From Thermoplasmata archaeon (GTDB lineage: Archaea; Thermoplasmatota; Thermoplasmata; Lutacidiplasmatales; UBA184): a stretch of DNA of 8,315 nt. Location: positions 1-8,315 of the forward strand of contig JAKIWU010000056.1 in assembly GCA_022749905.1 (NCBI GenBank), read 5' to 3'. Each line of letters opens with the position of its first letter. The first letter of the stretch is position 1. Below the pieces are notes generated by a model. It worked only from the letters and a program-made list of their open reading frames with translations. It did not search any database and was not told where the DNA came from. The position numbers and the translations under genes were made by a program. Shown one piece after another: positions 5,826 through 8,315 of the stretch.

Positions 5826-6538
5826 CGGGCGAGGCCCCCGGGGAGCGAGATCTGGGGCGTCTCGTTCCCGATGACGAACACGTACTCCTTGATCGTCGCG
5901 AATCCTTCCTTGAAGTGCACACGATTCGGCTGGGAGGAGTTCCGGACTTCGATCCGCTCCACCCGCGCGACTTCCCCCACGTGGCTCCCGCCGGCGACGT
6001 AGGCGAGCCGTCCGGGCGCGAGGGTGAGGTGGCCGACGACCTTCTGCGCGGGGAGTTCGAGCTTGAGGGAGTCGCCGACCTTGTAGGGGGTCGACGCATC
6101 GACGAGGAGGTTCCTCCCGTCGTGCAGCGTCACCTCGACGCGGCCGCCGCGCACGGCGTGCTTGAATCGGACGCGCGCGATCTTCAGCTGGGCCTCGCTT
6201 CCCTCGATCGGCACGAGGACAAGCTTCCCCCGGTGGTCCTTCAGGACGCGGAAGTGCTCGGGCGTCGGCGTCGAGAGGGTGATGGTGTCCATCAGGCCCA
6301 CACCCCGGTCGAGGTCGCGCACGATCCGATTGTCGACCAGGACGCTTCCCGCACGCGCGATGACACGAGCCTCCCGAGCCGTCCGGGCGACGTGACGGAC
6401 GTCGCGGAGGATGAGGAGGAGAGGCATCGACTCCTTCTGCGCGTGAGGACCCGGAGCCGGTCGCTTGATCCATTTCGTCCCCTTGCGACGGATCGTCCAC
6501 GACTTGGGCGCGGCGACGCGCTTCAAACGGAACGTCAT
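5822..6538 (-). CDS. rps4e: Small subunit ribosomal protein eS4
   Basis: eS4 is a 30S protein of archaea and eukaryotes that binds 16S rRNA. The 238-residue product has the expected order: basic N-terminus with LKRVAAPKSWTIRRKGTKWI and PAPGPH, an S4-type RNA-binding domain at about residues 38-90 (ARVIARAGSVLVDNRIVRDL, the loop GVGLMDTI), a central domain (LVPIEGSEAQLKIARV), and a KOW-type motif at about 173-200 (GRLAYVAGGSHVGEVARVE). It ends with the family's KEYVFVIGNETPQISLP. The ATG at 6538 overlaps the rpl24 stop as ATGA, and GGAGG lies about 6 bases upstream. A nucleotide GC bias is shared with its neighbours, so there is no sign of transfer. Confidence 0.97.
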   Translation of the reverse strand: MTFRLKRVAAPKSWTIRRKGTKWIKRPAPGPHAQKESMPLLLILRDVRHVARTAREARVIARAGSVLVDNRIVRDLDRGVGLMDTITLSTPTPEHFRVLKDHRGKLVLVPIEGSEAQLKIARVRFKHAVRGGRVEVTLHDGRNLLVDASTPYKVGDSLKLELPAQKVVGHLTLAPGRLAYVAGGSHVGEVARVERIEVRNSSQPNRVHFKEGFATIKEYVFVIGNETPQISLPGGLAR

Positions 6539-6966
6539 GCCTTCCCTCCGGCCTCAGGCTCGGGCGTTGTGCCCGCGCCCTCCTCGATGGTCTCCTCGGA
6601 CACCTCTCCCTCGGGGACCTTGAGGCTGCGTCGGCGCCACGCGTCGGAAAGATTGAGGTGCGTGAGCACGAGGTGGCTCGGTCGGATCGGGAGGGGCTTG
6701 AGCTTCTGATCCGCGGTCTTGCCGGTCACGTTGTCGAGGGTGACGGAGTAGTCGCGGCGGTTGACGCGAGCCACGCGTTCCTCGCGGCCGACGTAGCTCC
6801 CGGAAAGGATGCGCACCGTGTCGCCCTTGCGGACGGCGAGGCTCCGGCGCCCGTAGCGCTTCTTGAGCTCCCGCGAGAGCGGGAGCGCGAGGCGGCGTCG
6901 CCGCTCGAAGAGATCCGCCTCGAAGGCGGCCCGCCGCTGGCGGCGCGGTTGTCGCGACGTCGTCAC
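6535..6966 (-). CDS. rpl24: Large subunit ribosomal protein uL24 (GTG start)
   Basis: uL24 is a primary assembly protein that starts 50S folding and sits near the peptide exit. The 143-residue product has the archaeal N-terminus (RQPRRQRRAAFEADLFERRR, PLSRELKKRYGRRSLAVRKGD), a KOW motif at about residues 44-71 (VRILSGSYVGREERVARV), and PIRPSHLVLTHLNLSD. About 29 residues at the end are acidic and Gly/Pro-rich and probably disordered. The frame contains no later Met, and the GTG at 6966 is preceded at 3 bases by AAGGAGGG, so GTG is the start. The 16-base gap after rpl14 is mostly that ribosome binding site. Confidence 0.96.
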   Translation of the reverse strand: MTTSRQPRRQRRAAFEADLFERRRRLALPLSRELKKRYGRRSLAVRKGDTVRILSGSYVGREERVARVNRRDYSVTLDNVTGKTADQKLKPLPIRPSHLVLTHLNLSDAWRRRSLKVPEGEVSEETIEEGAGTTPEPEAGGKA

Positions 6967-6969
6967 GTG

Positions 6970-6977
6970 CCCTCCTT
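6970..6977 (-). promoter_or_regulatory. Ribosome binding site for the GTG start of rpl24
   Basis: The minus strand reads AAGGAGGG three bases before the GTG at 6966. A second GGAGG lies just upstream, next to the rpl14 stop. The nearby TATAG is simply that stop codon with its preceding base context, not a promoter. Confidence 0.7.
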
Positions 6978-6982
6978 CCCTC

Positions 6983-7381
6983 CTATACGATGATGGACGA
7001 AGCAGCGGCGATCCTGGGCCATCGCTCGGCCGCCTCTTTGGCGACCGGCCCCTTGATCTGCGAACCCTTGATCTCGCCGGTCTCGGTCGTGATCACGGCA
7101 GCGTTGTCCTCGAACTCGAGCCTCGTGCCGTCGGCCCGGTGGATCGCCGAGCGCGAGCGGACGATGACGGCGTGCAGGACCTGACGGCGCATCTCCGGCG
7201 TCCCCTTCTTGACGGAAACGACCACGAGGTCGGCGATGGCGGCCCTCGGGTACCGTCGATGCGTGCCATGCCAGTTCATCACCGCGATGATCTCGACGAT
7301 CTTCGCCCCGGTGTTGTCGACGCAGTCGAGCCTCGCTCCCTTCGGGAGACCGCGGCTTCTCCGGCCCGGAAGCCCCTTCAC
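6983..7381 (-). CDS. rpl14: Large subunit ribosomal protein uL14 (GTG start)
   Basis: uL14 lies on the 50S interface, forms a bridge to the 30S subunit and is near the site where anti-association factor aIF6 binds. The 132-residue product shows KGLPGRRSRGLPKGARLDCV at the start, then DNTGAKIVEIIAV, AIADLVVVSVKKGTPEMRRQ, the strand HAVIVRSRSAIHRADGTRL and FEDNAAVI, ending GPVAKEAAERWPRIAAASS. The open frame runs up to 7561, but the upstream part is unlike the family and overlaps rps17. The GTG at 7381 gives the family start (M-K-G), overlaps the rps17 stop as GTGA, and has AAGGAGGAGG 4 bases before it. Confidence 0.97.
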   Translation of the reverse strand: MKGLPGRRSRGLPKGARLDCVDNTGAKIVEIIAVMNWHGTHRRYPRAAIADLVVVSVKKGTPEMRRQVLHAVIVRSRSAIHRADGTRLEFEDNAAVITTETGEIKGSQIKGPVAKEAAERWPRIAAASSIIV

Positions 7382-7821
7382 GGCGCCTCCTCCTTGGTCG
7401 GAGCAGCGGGAACGGGCTCGGCCGGGGCAACGACCGCTTCCTCGCCGGCCACCTTCTGGTGCGCCTCTCCGAGGTCCTGGACGATACAGAAGCTCACGGT
7501 CTTCGAAAGGGGCCGGGTCTCGGCGATCCGCACGCGGTGTCCTACGGGAACGCCGAGGCACGGGGGGCTGTGGGCCAGGTAGCGACGTCGGCGCTTCTCG
7601 AGCCGCTCGTACTTCGGCACGAAATGCAGGAGCGTCCGCTCGACCACGGCGGTCCTCTGCATGGCCGTCGAGACGACCGTACCCTCGAGGACCTGCCCCC
7701 GGACGGGAAGGCGGCCGTGGAACGGACAGTGGCGGTCGTCGCAGTTCTCCTTGGGGGCGCGCACATCGAGCCCGATGTCGCGGGCGCGTCGCTTCGGAGG
7801 GGATCGAGCTCGAGCGGGCAT
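7378..7821 (-). CDS. rps17: Small subunit ribosomal protein uS17
   Basis: uS17 is a primary 16S rRNA-binding protein of the 30S subunit with an OB fold. The archaeal core spans about residues 13-118: ARDIGLDVRAPKENCDDRHC, PFHGRLPVRGQVLEGTVVS, LHFVPKYERLEKRRRRYLAH, and IAETRPLSKTVSFCIVQDLG. Residues 119-147 form an Ala/Val/Pro/Glu-rich tail. The start is the one uncertain point. The ATG at 7821 gives 147 residues and lies 4 bases after the rnp1 stop, like other junctions here, but has only a distant G-rich stretch upstream. An ATG at 7896 would give 172 residues but would overlap the conserved end of rnp1 by 71 bases; the extra residues are low-complexity, so the shorter start is preferred. 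Confidence 0.93.
   Translation of the reverse strand: MPARARSPPKRRARDIGLDVRAPKENCDDRHCPFHGRLPVRGQVLEGTVVSTAMQRTAVVERTLLHFVPKYERLEKRRRRYLAHSPPCLGVPVGHRVRIAETRPLSKTVSFCIVQDLGEAHQKVAGEEAVVAPAEPVPAAPTKEEAP
7386..7395 (-). promoter_or_regulatory. Ribosome binding site for the GTG start of rpl14
   Basis: The minus strand reads AAGGAGGAGG four bases before the GTG at 7381, a near-ideal match to the archaeal 16S 3' end. It lies in the last codons of rps17 and fixes the uL14 start well inside the longer open frame. Confidence 0.75.
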
Positions 7822-7825
7822 CGGT

Positions 7826-8140
7826 TCAGCGCCCCCGACCGCGGGCGCCGGCGCGCTTCGTGCGGTCTTCGGGACGGACGCGTAGGGATTCGCCATTTAA
7901 CGGTAGCTCCCGGTCGCCGACGACGATGGTGCCGGAGGCGCCGGCCTTCGGGATCTTGAGGACGCGATCGCCCGGCCCAACACGGACGACGAGAAGGTTC
8001 AGCGTCTCGTCGATGAGAACGCCGTCGAGCGCCCCCTGGACGAGCCCCGGATGTCGCACGTGGAGCGGCGCGCCGAGGATCTCGCCGGCGAAGGCGGGAT
8101 CGAGAGGCGGAGCGCGGGGTCTCCCATGGATCGCCGACAT
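7826..8140 (-). CDS. rnp1: Ribonuclease P protein component 1 (Rpp29/POP4 family)
   Basis: Rpp29 is a protein subunit of archaeal RNase P, the ribonucleoprotein that cuts the 5' leader from precursor tRNAs; it pairs with Rpp21 and binds the specificity part of the RNA. The 104-residue product has the Sm-like barrel in order: GEILGAPLHVRHPGLVQGAL, the hallmark GVLIDETLNLLVV (residues 40-52), GDRVLKIPKAGASGTIVV, and the C-terminal LRVRPEDRTKR (residues 86-96). The frame is open to 8260, but the ATG at 8140 is chosen: it is preceded at 8 bases by GGAGGA, and the longer frame overlaps rpl29. Its place between rpl29 and rps17 is the usual one in archaeal operons. There is no eIF1/SUI1 gene in the 13-base gap upstream. 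Confidence 0.94.
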   Translation of the reverse strand: MSAIHGRPRAPPLDPAFAGEILGAPLHVRHPGLVQGALDGVLIDETLNLLVVRVGPGDRVLKIPKAGASGTIVVGDRELPLNGESLRVRPEDRTKRAGARGRGR

Positions 8141-8153
8141 CGTAGGGGTCCTC

Positions 8154-8315
8154 CTACTTCGCGGCGCGCGCCGTGATGGCGCGTTGGGAACGGACGGTGA
8201 GGGCGCGGGCGACGTTGGTGCGCAGGGCCCGCATGCGGCCCGGGCTCGGCGGCGCGCCACCCATGGCGGCGATGCCGCGCTCGCGCAGGAGGTCGTTCTC
8301 GATCTCGGCGATGCG
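8154..8315 (-). CDS. rpl29: Large subunit ribosomal protein uL29, C-terminal part (partial)
   Basis: uL29 is a small helical 50S protein near the peptide exit, where signal recognition particle and nascent-chain factors dock. The right edge of the window cuts the gene, leaving 53 codons. They read RIAEIENDLLRERGIAAMGG and continue APPSPGRMRALRTNVARALT, matching the family motif GGAPxxPGRxRxxRxxxAR, then end ITARAAK before a TAG stop at 8154-8156. Only the N-terminal helix is missing; the family is about 65-70 residues long. The rnp1 ribosome binding site overlaps its stop codon, and rnp1 starts 13 bases on. Confidence 0.93.
   Translation of the reverse strand, partial: RIAEIENDLLRERGIAAMGGAPPSPGRMRALRTNVARALTVRSQRAITARAAK

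Noticed and set aside
5202..6002. Open frame of 266 codons on the plus strand
   Set aside because: Antisense to rps14, rpl5 and rps4e, all of which are certain genes; no plausible start signal or domain.
6980..6990. TATAG on the minus strand as a promoter for rpl24
   Set aside because: It is the end of the rpl14 coding sequence with its TAG stop, followed directly by ribosome binding sites at the wrong distance for a TATA box.

Overview
This window is a stretch of a conserved archaeal ribosomal-protein operon (the spc-like half of the S10/spc cluster). All genes lie on the minus strand, so transcription runs from high to low coordinates. The order is rpl29 (uL29, cut by the right edge), rnp1 (RNase P protein Rpp29), rps17 (uS17), rpl14 (uL14), rpl24 (uL24), rps4e (eS4), rpl5 (uL5), rps14 (uS14), rps8 (uS8), rpl6 (uL6), rpl32e (eL32), rpl19e (eL19), rpl18 (uL18), rps5 (uS5), rpl30 (uL30), rpl15 (uL15) and secY (cut by the left edge).

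The organism is an archaeon. eS4, eL32, eL19 and Rpp29 have no bacterial counterparts in such operons, uL30 and uS5 are of the long archaeal/eukaryotic type, and SecY has the archaeal core sequence. The DNA is visibly very G+C rich, which makes long open frames on the opposite strand common. The proteins are basic rather than acidic, which argues against a haloarchaeon. The SecY core and the gene order look euryarchaeal, and a high-GC member of Thermoplasmatota is my best guess, but this is inference and was not tested by a tree.

Layout: positions 746-8315 hold sixteen tightly packed genes. Seven neighbouring pairs overlap, five of them by the 4-base ATGA/GTGA type, and the other gaps in this block are 1-16 bases. 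Most starts have a GGAGG-like ribosome binding site. The only larger gap is 710-745, between rpl15 and secY, and it holds a TATA-like element placed for a nearly leaderless secY transcript. No gap reaches 300 bases. I see no RNA gene, mobile element, CRISPR array or repeat.

The genes work together. Fifteen encode proteins of the 30S and 50S subunits, Rpp29 belongs to the tRNA 5'-processing enzyme, and SecY forms the channel through which ribosomes insert or export proteins. I found no new biological system. The unusual points are lineage-specific additions on conserved proteins: an apparent extra pair of membrane segments at the SecY N-terminus, an Arg/Gly/Pro-rich tail and a six-proline run on uS5, a 75-residue Ala/Pro/Lys extension on eL32, and shorter Ala/Pro tails on several others.
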